A stretch of 64,000 nucleotides of DNA from Prosthecobacter sp. SYSU 5D2 (GTDB lineage: Bacteria > Verrucomicrobiota > Verrucomicrobiia > Verrucomicrobiales > Verrucomicrobiaceae): the NCBI RefSeq assembly GCF_039655865.1, contig NZ_JBBYXL010000002.1:1-64000 (forward strand), written 5' to 3'. Each line of letters begins with the position of its first letter. Within the stretch, counting starts at the first letter, position 1. Positions 18,946 through 26,893 of this stretch are shown in pieces. Below the pieces are notes generated by a model. It saw only the letters and a list, made by a program, of their open reading frames with translations, was not told the origin of the DNA and did no database searches. Position numbers and translations under genes: made by a program.

Positions 18946-18960
18946 TTTTCCCATTTCCCC

Positions 18961-21327
18961 ATGCCCACCCTTACCTTCCAGCACCCTGAGCGCCTCTGGC
19001 TCTCCCTCGGCCTCATGGCCGTCGTGCTGGTCCTGCTTTACATCGGCTACCGCCGCTCCCCTCTTCGCGGCCCCACCCGCTGGGCCGCCCTTGCCTGCAA
19101 AGCATCCGCCTGGGCCATCCTCGCCCTTTGCCTGACCGATCCCGTCTGGTCCCGCAAGCAGCCCAAGACCGGCGAGAACGAAGTCATCCTCGTCGCCGAC
19201 AACAGCGCCTCCCTGAACCTCACCGAAAAACAAGGCAGCCCCACCCGCGCCGCCCAGATGCGCGAAGCCCTCGGCGCTGACGAAACCACCCCGCCGTCCT
19301 GGCTCGACGAACTCGGCCTCATGTTCCGAGTCAAGACCCAGCTTGCTGATGAGCGTCTGCAAAGCGTCGCCGACTTCTCCAAGCTCAGCTTCACCGGCAC
19401 CAAGTCCGAGCTGAACCGCGCCCTCAGCACCCTCCGCAGCGGCGGCCCCGCCAGCCGCGTCGCCGCCATCGTCCTCATCACCGACGGCTCCCCCACCGAC
19501 ATCGCGGCCACCCAGGAAGCCTCTTCCTCCATCCCGGTTTTCCCCGTTCTCGTCGGCGAGTCCGCCCCGGATCCAGATCTCCACATCGTCGGCCACACCA
19601 TCACCCAGACCTCTTTTGAAGACACCCCCGTCACCATCACTGCCCAGGTCGCCGGTCAGGGTTTCGCAGGCAAGGACATCGCCGTCTGCGTCCTGGATGA
19701 AGAAGGCCGCGCCGTTGTTAGCGAAAAGCTCCGCCTAACCAAAGATGACACCACGCAGGTGGTCCGTCTCCGCGTCCCCGCCGTCAGGCCCGGCGTCTCC
19801 TTCTACCGCCTCGCCGTCATGGAGGCAGGACTGGCAGCCAAGGTCGCCAAGGACGAATGGAAAACCCTTTCCAAAGAAGCCACGCTCGCCAACAACGAGC
19901 GCCACCTCGCCATTGACCGTGGGGCCGGTCCTTATCGCGTCCTCTACATCTCCGGCCGACCTAACTGGGAGTATAAATTCCTCCGCCGCGCTCTCATGGG
20001 CGATGACGAAATTCAGCTCCCCTCCCTCATCCGCATCGCCAAGCGCGAGCCCAAGTTCGAATGGCGCGGCCGCACCGGCGAAACCAGCAATCCCCTCTTT
20101 CGCGGTTTCGGCCAGCAGGGGGAGGCCCAGCGTTATGACCAGCCTGTGCTCATTCGCCTCGGTACCCGCGATGCCGCCGAGCTCAGCGACGGCTTCCCCA
20201 AATCCCCCGAAGAGCTTTTTGGCGAATACCGCGCTATCATCATTGACGACCTCGAGGCCGCCTTCTTCACCCAGGAACAGATGAACCTCATGGAGCGTTT
20301 CGTCAGCGAGCGCGGCGGTGCTCTTCTCATGCTTGGCGGCCAGGAAAACTATCAGGCTGGCGGATACGACCACACCCCCGTCGGCCGCATGCTCCCCGTC
20401 TATCTGGACCGCATCAGCAAGTCTCCTGCCCTCGCCAATGGCCGCCTCAATCTCACCCGTGAAGGCTGGCTGGAACCCTGGACCCGCCTGCGTCCTGGGC
20501 GCGAGGAGGACGAGCAGCGCCTGGCCCAGATGCCCGGCTTCCAATCCGTGAACCAGACCTTCTCCATCAAGCCCGGAGCCAGCGTCCTGGCCACCGTCAG
20601 CGGTGATGAACATGATTCCCTGCCCGCCCTCGCCGCCCAGCGCTTTGGTGAAGGCCGTGTCGCCTCCCTGATGATCGCCGACATGTGGCGCTGGGGCATG
20701 CGCGATGAAACTACAGCCAAAGACCTGGAGCGCGCCTGGCGGCAGATGATGCGCTGGCTCGTCGTGGATGTCCCGGACCGCATCCAGATCGTCAGCACTC
20801 CCGAGGACGGCCGCATCAAGCTCGAAGTCCGCGTCCGCGACCGCTCCTTTCGCGCCCAGGACGATGCCATGGTTAAGATCGAAGTCACCGGCCCCGATGG
20901 TAAACCCTCCACCCTCTACGCCGAGCCAAGCCTCAAAGAAGCCGGCCTCTTTGAAGCCGAGTTTTTCCCCCGCGATTCCGGCCCCTATCGCGCCGCCGCC
21001 ACCGTCGAATCTACCGCTGACAACACGCTCCCCGCTGATAAAATCCTCGGTGCCAAAGCTACCGGCTGGGTCCACGACCCCCTCACCGCCGAGTTTGCCT
21101 CGGTCAAACCCGGCAACGACTGGATGGACCGCATCGCCCAGGAATCCGGCGGCCAGAAGCTCCTTCTCAAAGACATCAGTTCTCTCCCCGACCTGCTGAA
21201 AAACATCCGTGTCCCCGTCGAGGAAACCATCACCAAGCCCCTCTGGCACACCCCCTGGATCTTCGCCCTCGTCCTCACCCTCCTTACTCTCGAATGGTAT
21301 CTTCGTCGCAAAGGAGGCATGGTATGA
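18961..21327 (+). CDS. VWA-like membrane protein with amidotransferase-like domain
   Basis: The frame opens at 18892, but that start lies inside a long repeat and encodes repeat-derived residues, so the ATG at 18961 (MPTLTFQHPERLWLSLG) is chosen, giving 788 residues. Features: two N-terminal membrane helices, a VWA MIDAS-like strand (VILVADNSASL), then VAAIVLITDGSPTD, a long extracytoplasmic region, and a Rossmann/amidotransferase-like part (VLYISGRPNWEYKFLRRAL, then AIIIDDLEAAFFTQEQM, then GGALLMLGGQENYQAGGY). It ends with a membrane helix near the C-terminus. It is the second large VWA protein of MoxR cluster 1. Its stop overlaps the next start (ATGA), and a strong Shine-Dalgarno for that gene lies within its last codons. 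Confidence 0.85.
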   Translation: MPTLTFQHPERLWLSLGLMAVVLVLLYIGYRRSPLRGPTRWAALACKASAWAILALCLTDPVWSRKQPKTGENEVILVADNSASLNLTEKQGSPTRAAQMREALGADETTPPSWLDELGLMFRVKTQLADERLQSVADFSKLSFTGTKSELNRALSTLRSGGPASRVAAIVLITDGSPTDIAATQEASSSIPVFPVLVGESAPDPDLHIVGHTITQTSFEDTPVTITAQVAGQGFAGKDIAVCVLDEEGRAVVSEKLRLTKDDTTQVVRLRVPAVRPGVSFYRLAVMEAGLAAKVAKDEWKTLSKEATLANNERHLAIDRGAGPYRVLYISGRPNWEYKFLRRALMGDDEIQLPSLIRIAKREPKFEWRGRTGETSNPLFRGFGQQGEAQRYDQPVLIRLGTRDAAELSDGFPKSPEELFGEYRAIIIDDLEAAFFTQEQMNLMERFVSERGGALLMLGGQENYQAGGYDHTPVGRMLPVYLDRISKSPALANGRLNLTREGWLEPWTRLRPGREEDEQRLAQMPGFQSVNQTFSIKPGASVLATVSGDEHDSLPALAAQRFGEGRVASLMIADMWRWGMRDETTAKDLERAWRQMMRWLVVDVPDRIQIVSTPEDGRIKLEVRVRDRSFRAQDDAMVKIEVTGPDGKPSTLYAEPSLKEAGLFEAEFFPRDSGPYRAAATVESTADNTLPADKILGAKATGWVHDPLTAEFASVKPGNDWMDRIAQESGGQKLLLKDISSLPDLLKNIRVPVEETITKPLWHTPWIFALVLTLLTLEWYLRRKGGMV

Positions 21328-22277
21328 CCAATCCAATGAAATGGCCCGTTCTCCTTTGCCTGTTTAACCTTTTGTTAGGCCTTGCTTCCCCCCTCCAGGC
21401 GCGTGATCTCGACATCCTCCTCGTCGTCGGCACCCCTGGCGAAGACCAGTATGCCAAGCTTTTCGATGCCCAGGTTACCGCCTGGAAGGACGCCAGCACC
21501 AAGGCGGGCGTGAAGCTCAACATTATCGGCCAGGACAAGGACGAAGACGACCTCAAGCAACTCGAGTCCGCCCTCAAGAAAGCCGTTACCGCCAAGACTG
21601 GCCAGTTCTGGTTCGTCATGATTGGCCACGGCACCTTTGACGGCCGCGAGGCCAAGTTCAACCTGCGCGGCCCCGACATCACCGCCCGCCAGCTTGGCGA
21701 CTGGCTTCGCCCCATCCAGCGTGAGCTTGTCTTTATCCAGACCGCCTCCGCCAGCGCTGCCTTTATGCAACCTTTGTTAGGTAAAAACGGAGTCGTCATC
21801 AGCGCCACCAAAGGGGCCGATGAAATCTATTACACCCGCTTTGGCGAGTTCTTTGCTCCCGCCATCGCCGGTCTGCCCGAAGCCGACCTGGACCAGGACA
21901 GGCAAGTCTCCCTCCTCGAAGCCTTTCTGCATGCCAGTAAGAAGGTGGCCGAGTTCTATGAGCAGGAAGAGCGCCTCGCCACCGAACATGCCCTCATCGA
22001 GGACAATGGCGACGGCATCGGCACCCGGTCCGAGGTCTTCGAAGGCGTCAAGGCCAGCGACCCCAAGGCCGACGGTGTCCGCGCCGCCCAGATTGCCCTC
22101 GTCCTGAGTGAAGAAGAGATGCGCCTCACCGATGCGCAAAGACATCAGCGCGATGCTTTGGAGCGCGAACTTGAAGTCCTCAAAGGCAAACGTGCTGAGA
22201 TGGATGAAGACGCCTACTATGCCGATCTGGAAAAGCTCCTCCGTGAACTCGCGGAGCTATACTCCGGCGACTCATAA
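21324..22277 (+). CDS. Exported caspase/C13-like protein, probable non-Cys variant
   Basis: The 317-residue product starts at the ATG at 21324; AGGAGG at 21312-21317 lies six bases upstream and the ATG overlaps the previous stop. It has a signal peptide ending in LQA. The fold resembles clan-CD peptidases (legumain/caspase): strand LDILLVVG, then WFVMIGHGTFDG with His102 in the usual catalytic His-Gly, and KNGVVISATKGADEIYYTRFGEFF after the second site. Where an ACxSG-type Cys is expected it reads QTASAS (140-144), with no Cys. It is therefore probably non-proteolytic or uses another residue. It is the last gene of MoxR cluster 1 and overlaps the convergent patatin gene by six bases. Confidence 0.7.
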   Translation: MTNPMKWPVLLCLFNLLLGLASPLQARDLDILLVVGTPGEDQYAKLFDAQVTAWKDASTKAGVKLNIIGQDKDEDDLKQLESALKKAVTAKTGQFWFVMIGHGTFDGREAKFNLRGPDITARQLGDWLRPIQRELVFIQTASASAAFMQPLLGKNGVVISATKGADEIYYTRFGEFFAPAIAGLPEADLDQDRQVSLLEAFLHASKKVAEFYEQEERLATEHALIEDNGDGIGTRSEVFEGVKASDPKADGVRAAQIALVLSEEEMRLTDAQRHQRDALERELEVLKGKRAEMDEDAYYADLEKLLRELAELYSGDS

Positions 22278-23108
22278 CAGGTGCTTCAATTCGGTGTCAT
22301 ACAGCCTCTGCGCCTCGGCTTCACCGGCAGCATAATAATTGGGCATCTGGCTGCCGGAGAAGGTGACCGGCCGGGAATGCACGGTGCGTGCAGTGAGAAG
22401 CTGCTTGCCATGCAGGCCGGCCAGGCGGACGCGATATTCCTGGAGCTGCTCGCTGGCACATTCATGCGCCTTTGAGGCCAGGTGGAAAAGATTGAAAGGG
22501 AAGAGTTTCGGCGCAGCACTCGGTGTGTGGGTCACACGGTGCATGATGATGAGGTCAATGTCCTCTTGTTCCAGCCAGGGATCAATGGGGGCCTCATGAG
22601 CCACACCCCCGTCAAAGCAGGCCATGCCATCAATGGTGATCGGTGAAAAGACCGTCGGGATGCAGCAACTGGCGATCATGACATGCGCCAGTGGTCCGCT
22701 GGTCAGGAAGTGGGTCTTGCAGGTCTCGAGGTTGCTCACGGCCGCCATGTATCTGGGGGCTTTGAGGTCCTTGATGTCCACATCTCCCACCACCTTCTTG
22801 AGGTATTCCACTGCGCCGTCGGTCTTGAAGGCACCCATGTTGGATTCAAAAAAGGTATTCCGGATGTAGTGCGTCAGCCAGGGGGTGCGTCGGACGAAGG
22901 AGCGGCGGAAACGGTGGGCGAAGACCACCTTGCGGATGTTCTCGGCCGAGACCCCGGCGGCGTATAAGCCGGAGGTGATGGCCCCGGCGGAGGACCCGCC
23001 AACGGCGACCGGGCGTATTCCCAGGTCATGCAGGCGCGCCATGAAACCGGCGTGGGTGGCAAAGCCAAGAAAGGAGGAACCGAGGGAGATCGCGATGCGG
23101 GGTTTCAA
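22272..23108 (-). CDS. Patatin-like phospholipase
   Basis: The 278-residue protein has the patatin dyad: GGSSAG at 37-42 with Ser40 as nucleophile and DGG at 166-168 with Asp166. The oxyanion loop near the N-terminus reads GSSFLGFATHAG, less glycine-rich than the family norm. No signal peptide is seen, so it acts in the cytoplasm or at the inner membrane, probably as a lipid acyl hydrolase. Its start overlaps the stop of the flippase-like gene (ATGA at 23105-23108), placing it last in the SDR-ACP-flippase-patatin operon. The substrate is not known. Confidence 0.85.
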   Translation of the reverse strand: MKPRIAISLGSSFLGFATHAGFMARLHDLGIRPVAVGGSSAGAITSGLYAAGVSAENIRKVVFAHRFRRSFVRRTPWLTHYIRNTFFESNMGAFKTDGAVEYLKKVVGDVDIKDLKAPRYMAAVSNLETCKTHFLTSGPLAHVMIASCCIPTVFSPITIDGMACFDGGVAHEAPIDPWLEQEDIDLIIMHRVTHTPSAAPKLFPFNLFHLASKAHECASEQLQEYRVRLAGLHGKQLLTARTVHSRPVTFSGSQMPNYYAAGEAEAQRLYDTELKHLL

Positions 23109-24109
23109 GCGTCAGAGGGGGGAGAGGGCGTAGGTGACTCAGCAGGATGAGTGCCGCAAATGAAGAGGAGACCGCCAAACAGGCCCCAGACCACCATCAT
23201 CAGCCACCCGGCCAGGGATGCTGAGACAGCGGTGGCTTCGGGCAGGCCGGTCATGGCATGAATGAGGGTTTCAAAAGTCTTTTCACGCACGCCCAGGCCG
23301 GAGACGGAAAGGGGCAGTCCGGCGGCGGTATCCACGATGGGCATGGCCGCCATGACCTCCCACAGCGGAGCCTGGCCGCCCACGGCAAAGATGGCGCAGT
23401 AAAAGGACAGGAAATGCGCGGCAAAGATGAGGGCCGAAAGGAGAATGGCCAGCAGGGAGCAGCCCCAGGATCGCCGGATGGCATCACAGGCCTGGGCAAA
23501 GTCTTTTAAGGGGGGAAAGCCCAGCAGCTTTGGAAACTGCCTTTCCCCCCAGCCATACAGGCGGGGGGTGAAGGAGATGGCAGAGAGGGTGATACCGAAA
23601 ATGGAGCCTCCCAGGAACCAGGTGAAGCCTTTCACAATGGCATGCACCTCCGGACCGTAGCTTTCCAGCCGGTCACGAAAGGCCCAGCCAAAGCCGAGGA
23701 AGAGGATGGCCAGCCCGTAGATTCCCAGCATGTGATCCAGCATGATGGAGACCATAATCGGCAGTTTACGCGCTCCCGGCCGCTTTAGCAAAGCGATGGC
23801 CTTATACGCATCGCCGCCCACGGCGCCCAGGGAGGTGATGTTGAAGAAGTTGCTCACAAAGGTCAGCCGCAGCACCGTCGCGGCCGGAACAGGATGCTGC
23901 TGGCCGATAAGAAGCACCTGCCAGCGCAGGGAGTGGAACCAGCAGGAAAGACCCACCAGGGCCAGGCCCGCCAGCGTCCAGTCCCAGTGGGTGAGCATGG
24001 CCTTCAGATGCGGCAGGATGGCCACGGTGAAGCGGTGCTCACGGAAGATCATCCAGAGCAGCACCGTGGTGATGCCGATCTTGAGCAGGATGAGCAGGGC
24101 CTTCTTCAT
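23105..24109 (-). CDS. Lysylphosphatidylglycerol synthase TM / flippase-like membrane protein
   Basis: This 334-residue integral membrane protein (about eight helices) belongs to the UPF0104/LPG-synthase transmembrane type: FRWQ-like SLRWQVLLIGQQ, then FVSNFFNITSLGAVGGDAYKAIAL, and late DTAAGLPLSVSGLGVREKTFETL. These proteins lack the soluble synthase domain and are thought to move or sense lipids. It is coupled to the patatin (four-base overlap) and lies 14 bases after the ACP gene, suggesting one lipid-modifying operon. The exact role is unknown. Confidence 0.85.
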   Translation of the reverse strand: MKKALLILLKIGITTVLLWMIFREHRFTVAILPHLKAMLTHWDWTLAGLALVGLSCWFHSLRWQVLLIGQQHPVPAATVLRLTFVSNFFNITSLGAVGGDAYKAIALLKRPGARKLPIMVSIMLDHMLGIYGLAILFLGFGWAFRDRLESYGPEVHAIVKGFTWFLGGSIFGITLSAISFTPRLYGWGERQFPKLLGFPPLKDFAQACDAIRRSWGCSLLAILLSALIFAAHFLSFYCAIFAVGGQAPLWEVMAAMPIVDTAAGLPLSVSGLGVREKTFETLIHAMTGLPEATAVSASLAGWLMMVVWGLFGGLLFICGTHPAESPTPSPPSDA

Positions 24110-24123
24110 GTGCCCGGAGTGTC

Positions 24124-24378
24124 TCAGGCCAGACCCGCCTCTTCAATCGCCTTGGCGATGCTGTCCACGCTATGGAGGATCTCGCGGGCTTTGTTTTGAT
24201 CGCTGATCTTGAGCTTGAAGTGCTTTTCAATGGCCACCACCAGTTGCAGCGCATCGACACTGTCCAGTCCGATGCCTTCAGGACCAAAGAGCGGGGCTTC
24301 GTCAGCGATTTCTTCGGCACTGACTTCCAGCATGAGCTCGCTGGCCATGACTTCTTTGATGCGTTGGCGTAGGTTCAT
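24124..24378 (-). CDS. Acyl carrier protein (accessory)
   Basis: This 84-residue acidic four-helix carrier has the phosphopantetheine Ser40 in GIGLDSVDALQ. The Asp-Ser-Val-Asp motif and the insertion GPEGIG differ from the housekeeping AcpP motif, suggesting a dedicated carrier for a specialised acyl product. It lies between the SDR reductase and the flippase-like gene, all on the minus strand with short gaps. A second, different ACP is encoded at 37932-38168. Confidence 0.92.
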   Translation of the reverse strand: MNLRQRIKEVMASELMLEVSAEEIADEAPLFGPEGIGLDSVDALQLVVAIEKHFKLKISDQNKAREILHSVDSIAKAIEEAGLA

Positions 24379-24412
24379 TCGTGAAAGGGAAAAAGGAAAG
24401 AATTAGCAGGTT

Positions 24413-25147
24413 TCAGACAAGTGCGCCGTCCAGTTTTAAGGAAGCGCCAGTCATATAGCTGGCCTCCGGGCTGGCAAGAAAGAAAACAACGGCGGCGATC
24501 TCTTCAGGCCGTGCAAATCGCCGCATGGGTGTCTCGCGCTTCACCGCTTTGATCTGGTCTTCGCTCCAGTTCGCCGGCAGGGCTCCCTCAATGTGGCCTG
24601 GGCAGATGGCATTGACGGTGATGCCCATGCGGGCGGTTTCCTTGGCCAGGCTTTGGGTCAGGCCAAGCACGCCGGCCTTGGCTGCGGCATAATTGGTTTG
24701 GCCAGCCGGGCTGTGCAGAGCGCTCAGGGAGGCGATATTAATGATGCGGCCCCAGCGCTGCCGCATCATTGGCTGCATGGCGGCCTGGCAGCCCAGGAAG
24801 ACGGCGTTCAGGTTTGCATCCAGCACGCCGGACCATTGCGGCAGCGTCATGGTGGCCAGCAGAGCATCGTCATGATACCCGGCATTGTTGATCAGCACCG
24901 ACAGCGGGCCGCTGGCGGCCTCGATCTGCGCCAGGGCCGTTGTCCAGGATTCCGCATCGGTGATCTCCAGCGGGCAGAGGAAGGCGCGGTCCGGAAAGGC
25001 CGCCACCAAAGCCGCCGCTGTTTCCCGCCGCTCCCGCACGCCCAGGAAGACCTGGCATGCAGCATCCTTCTCCAGAAAATATCGGGCGGTCGCATGACCG
25101 AGCGTACCGTTGGCTCCGGTGATGAGGATGCGGCGTGGATCTGGCAT
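24413..25147 (-). CDS. SDR-family 3-oxoacyl-ACP reductase-like protein
   Basis: The ATG at 25147 gives 244 residues starting MPDPRRILITG; a longer frame up to 25207 runs into the trigger-factor terminator and is rejected. TGANGTLG (10-17) binds NAD(P), NNAG is at 87-90, and the catalytic set is Ser140, Tyr153, Lys157 (YAAAK). It ends MTGASLKLDGALV like FabG. With the ACP 34 bases downstream, it probably reduces a 3-oxoacyl-ACP in a specialised pathway rather than bulk fatty-acid synthesis. Confidence 0.88.
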   Translation of the reverse strand: MPDPRRILITGANGTLGHATARYFLEKDAACQVFLGVRERRETAAALVAAFPDRAFLCPLEITDAESWTTALAQIEAASGPLSVLINNAGYHDDALLATMTLPQWSGVLDANLNAVFLGCQAAMQPMMRQRWGRIINIASLSALHSPAGQTNYAAAKAGVLGLTQSLAKETARMGITVNAICPGHIEGALPANWSEDQIKAVKRETPMRRFARPEEIAAVVFFLASPEASYMTGASLKLDGALV

Positions 25148-25165
25148 GGATACGGAAGGAAATGC

Positions 25166-25197
25166 AAAAACAGCGCCGGGGCACCGACGCTGTTCGT
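25166..25197 (-). terminator. Intrinsic terminator after trigger factor
   Basis: Read on the minus strand, AACAGCG and CGCTGTT pair around a G/C-rich inner stem and are followed by a T run. The hairpin lies between tig and the SDR gene, so the SDR operon probably has its own promoter; its start codon is inside or just after this spacer. Confidence 0.75.
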
Positions 25198-25226
25198 GTG
25201 GGATCAACTTTTCGGCTGCATAAATC

Positions 25227-26585
25227 TTATGCGGCAGCCGGGGAATGCGTGTCGCAATGCTCGGGCTCAGGCTCGGTTTCTTCCACCTCGGCCTTGTCTT
25301 TCACAAACTGCAGGGCGCTTTCCAGCAGCAGATCGTCGCGTAGGCGCTCGATCATGCCGGACTTCTGGGCTTCGGCCATGAATTTCTTCACGGGCTTGTT
25401 CTGGCGGGCTGCCATATTGGCCAGCGCGTAGGTGAGCTGCTGGTCGCCGATGGTGAGGCCTTCTTTTTTAGCGATCTGCTCCAGGATGAAGCTGACCTTC
25501 ACGCTCTGACGTGCCTGGTTGGTGGCGCTGCTCAGGATTTCGTCCTGCTGCTTCACCAGCTCGTCCTGGGAGATGCCCTGCTGCAGAGCGCGGTTGGCGA
25601 TGTCGTTGGTGCGGCGCTGGGCCTCACGGTTCACCAGCTCCTGGGGCAGGTCGAATTCCACCTTTTCGAAAATGTGGGCGATGACCTGGTTGCTCTTGGC
25701 CGTCTCACGCGCCTGCTCCTTGCGGCGGCGGATGGCTTCCTTGACTTCTGAGCGAAGAGTTTCTTCGTTCATTTCACCGCCGCCGATCTTCTTGATGAAC
25801 TCTTCGTCCAAAGGCGGGACCACTTTGTCCTTCACGCCTTTGCAGTTGATGGCCAGGTCCAGGGTCTTGCCACGGAGGGCTTCAAAGGCGAAGTCTTCAG
25901 GAAGGGTCAGGGAAAGGGTGCGCTGCTCATCCTTCTTGATTCCCACCAGGCCGGCGTAGAAGCCCGGAATAAAGTCTTCCTCTTCATCCAGGAGGAACCA
26001 GTTCTCTTCGATGGCCTTGAGGTGGTCCGGGGCTTCAGGCATGGCTTCGGCCAGGGGCTGGCCTTCCAGGGTGGTGGTGAAACCAAGGACGACGACGTTG
26101 CCATTGGCGGCCGGGGTGTCAATGTCCTCAAAGGAGGCGTAACGCTCGCGCAGGTGCAGGATGTCGTGCTCCACATCCGCGTCGGTCACTTCGATGCGCG
26201 GGAGCTTGACGGGGATGCCCGTGTAATCCGGCAGCTCAAATTTCGGCGCCAGGCTCATTTCGGCGCTGAAGCTGAAGCTCTTGTCGGTATCGTGATGGAT
26301 CTTGTCGGTGACGGAGAGGACGTTCAGGACTTCCAGGCCTTCGTTTTTGATGGCGGTGCGCAGACCGTCATTGATGAGTTGCTTTTCCAGCTCACTGCGG
26401 ATGTCATCGCCGAAGCGCTTCTGGACAGCGGCGGCCGGGGCCTTGCCTGGGCGAAAGCCGGGCAGGCGGACCTGGCTGGCGAAGTAAGCGGTGATGGAGG
26501 AGCGCTGTTTGGCGACTTCTTCGGCAGGCACACGGATGTGTGCGATGGCGCGGCAGTTGGGCTGGTGTTCGACGTTGATGTTCAT
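25227..26585 (-). CDS. tig: Trigger factor
   Basis: This 452-residue ribosome-associated chaperone and peptidyl-prolyl isomerase has the ribosome-docking signature LPGFRPGKAP at about 40-50 in the N-terminal domain, a PPIase domain (about 150-245), and a long helical C-terminal domain ending in an acidic tail with PEPEHCDTH. The length is normal. Trigger factor is often followed by clpP-clpX, but here it is followed by a terminator and an unrelated lipid operon. A sigma-70-like promoter candidate lies at 26655-26683. Confidence 0.95.
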   Translation of the reverse strand: MNINVEHQPNCRAIAHIRVPAEEVAKQRSSITAYFASQVRLPGFRPGKAPAAAVQKRFGDDIRSELEKQLINDGLRTAIKNEGLEVLNVLSVTDKIHHDTDKSFSFSAEMSLAPKFELPDYTGIPVKLPRIEVTDADVEHDILHLRERYASFEDIDTPAANGNVVVLGFTTTLEGQPLAEAMPEAPDHLKAIEENWFLLDEEEDFIPGFYAGLVGIKKDEQRTLSLTLPEDFAFEALRGKTLDLAINCKGVKDKVVPPLDEEFIKKIGGGEMNEETLRSEVKEAIRRRKEQARETAKSNQVIAHIFEKVEFDLPQELVNREAQRRTNDIANRALQQGISQDELVKQQDEILSSATNQARQSVKVSFILEQIAKKEGLTIGDQQLTYALANMAARQNKPVKKFMAEAQKSGMIERLRDDLLLESALQFVKDKAEVEETEPEPEHCDTHSPAAA

Positions 26586-26654
26586 GGCTTAAAGACGGAT
26601 AAAAGTCCCGTCCGGCATGGCGGCTGGCACAGCGCCCAGGCCGGAGGGGCGCGC

Positions 26655-26683
26655 AGGCTAGAGCATGTTCGTGGATTTGACAA
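26655..26683 (-). promoter_or_regulatory. Candidate sigma-70 promoter for tig
   Basis: On the minus strand, TTGTCA (26683-26678) and TAGCCT (26660-26655) are separated by exactly 17 bases, about 70 bases upstream of the tig start. The -35 match is good and the -10 match is 3 of 6, so this is a candidate only. Confidence 0.4.
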
Positions 26684-26787
26684 CCCTGGAACGCATCTTG
26701 TTAGAAGGGAGGGCTCCCAGGCGGTTTCCGTTTTTCAGCGGAGGAGCGGAAAGCAGTGTCCGGTGAAAGAAGGTAAAAAGATTTTTA

Positions 26788-26869
26788 AACCACTAATGCT
26801 CAGCAATATGCACTAATGCTCCAAGCCTCTGATTCTGACATTAGTGATCATTGCCGGGTATTAGCGGTC
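26788..26869. repeat. CACTAATGC long inverted repeat, diverged copy
   Basis: The left arm 26788-26808 matches the 18829 copy closely; the right arm 26849-26869 has decayed to about 15 of 21 pairing positions. The element fills most of the spacer between tig and the sialidase gene. The rest of that 308-bp spacer (26586-26893) holds the tig promoter region and no open frame. Confidence 0.7.
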
Positions 26870-26893
26870 TAATCGACCCTCTTGATGAGGGGG

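Noticed and set aside
18892-18960. Longer N-terminus of the second VWA-like protein
   Set aside because: The first bases lie inside the CACTAATGC repeat and the following ones in a GTCATTC repeat; the ATG at 18961 starts the conserved part.
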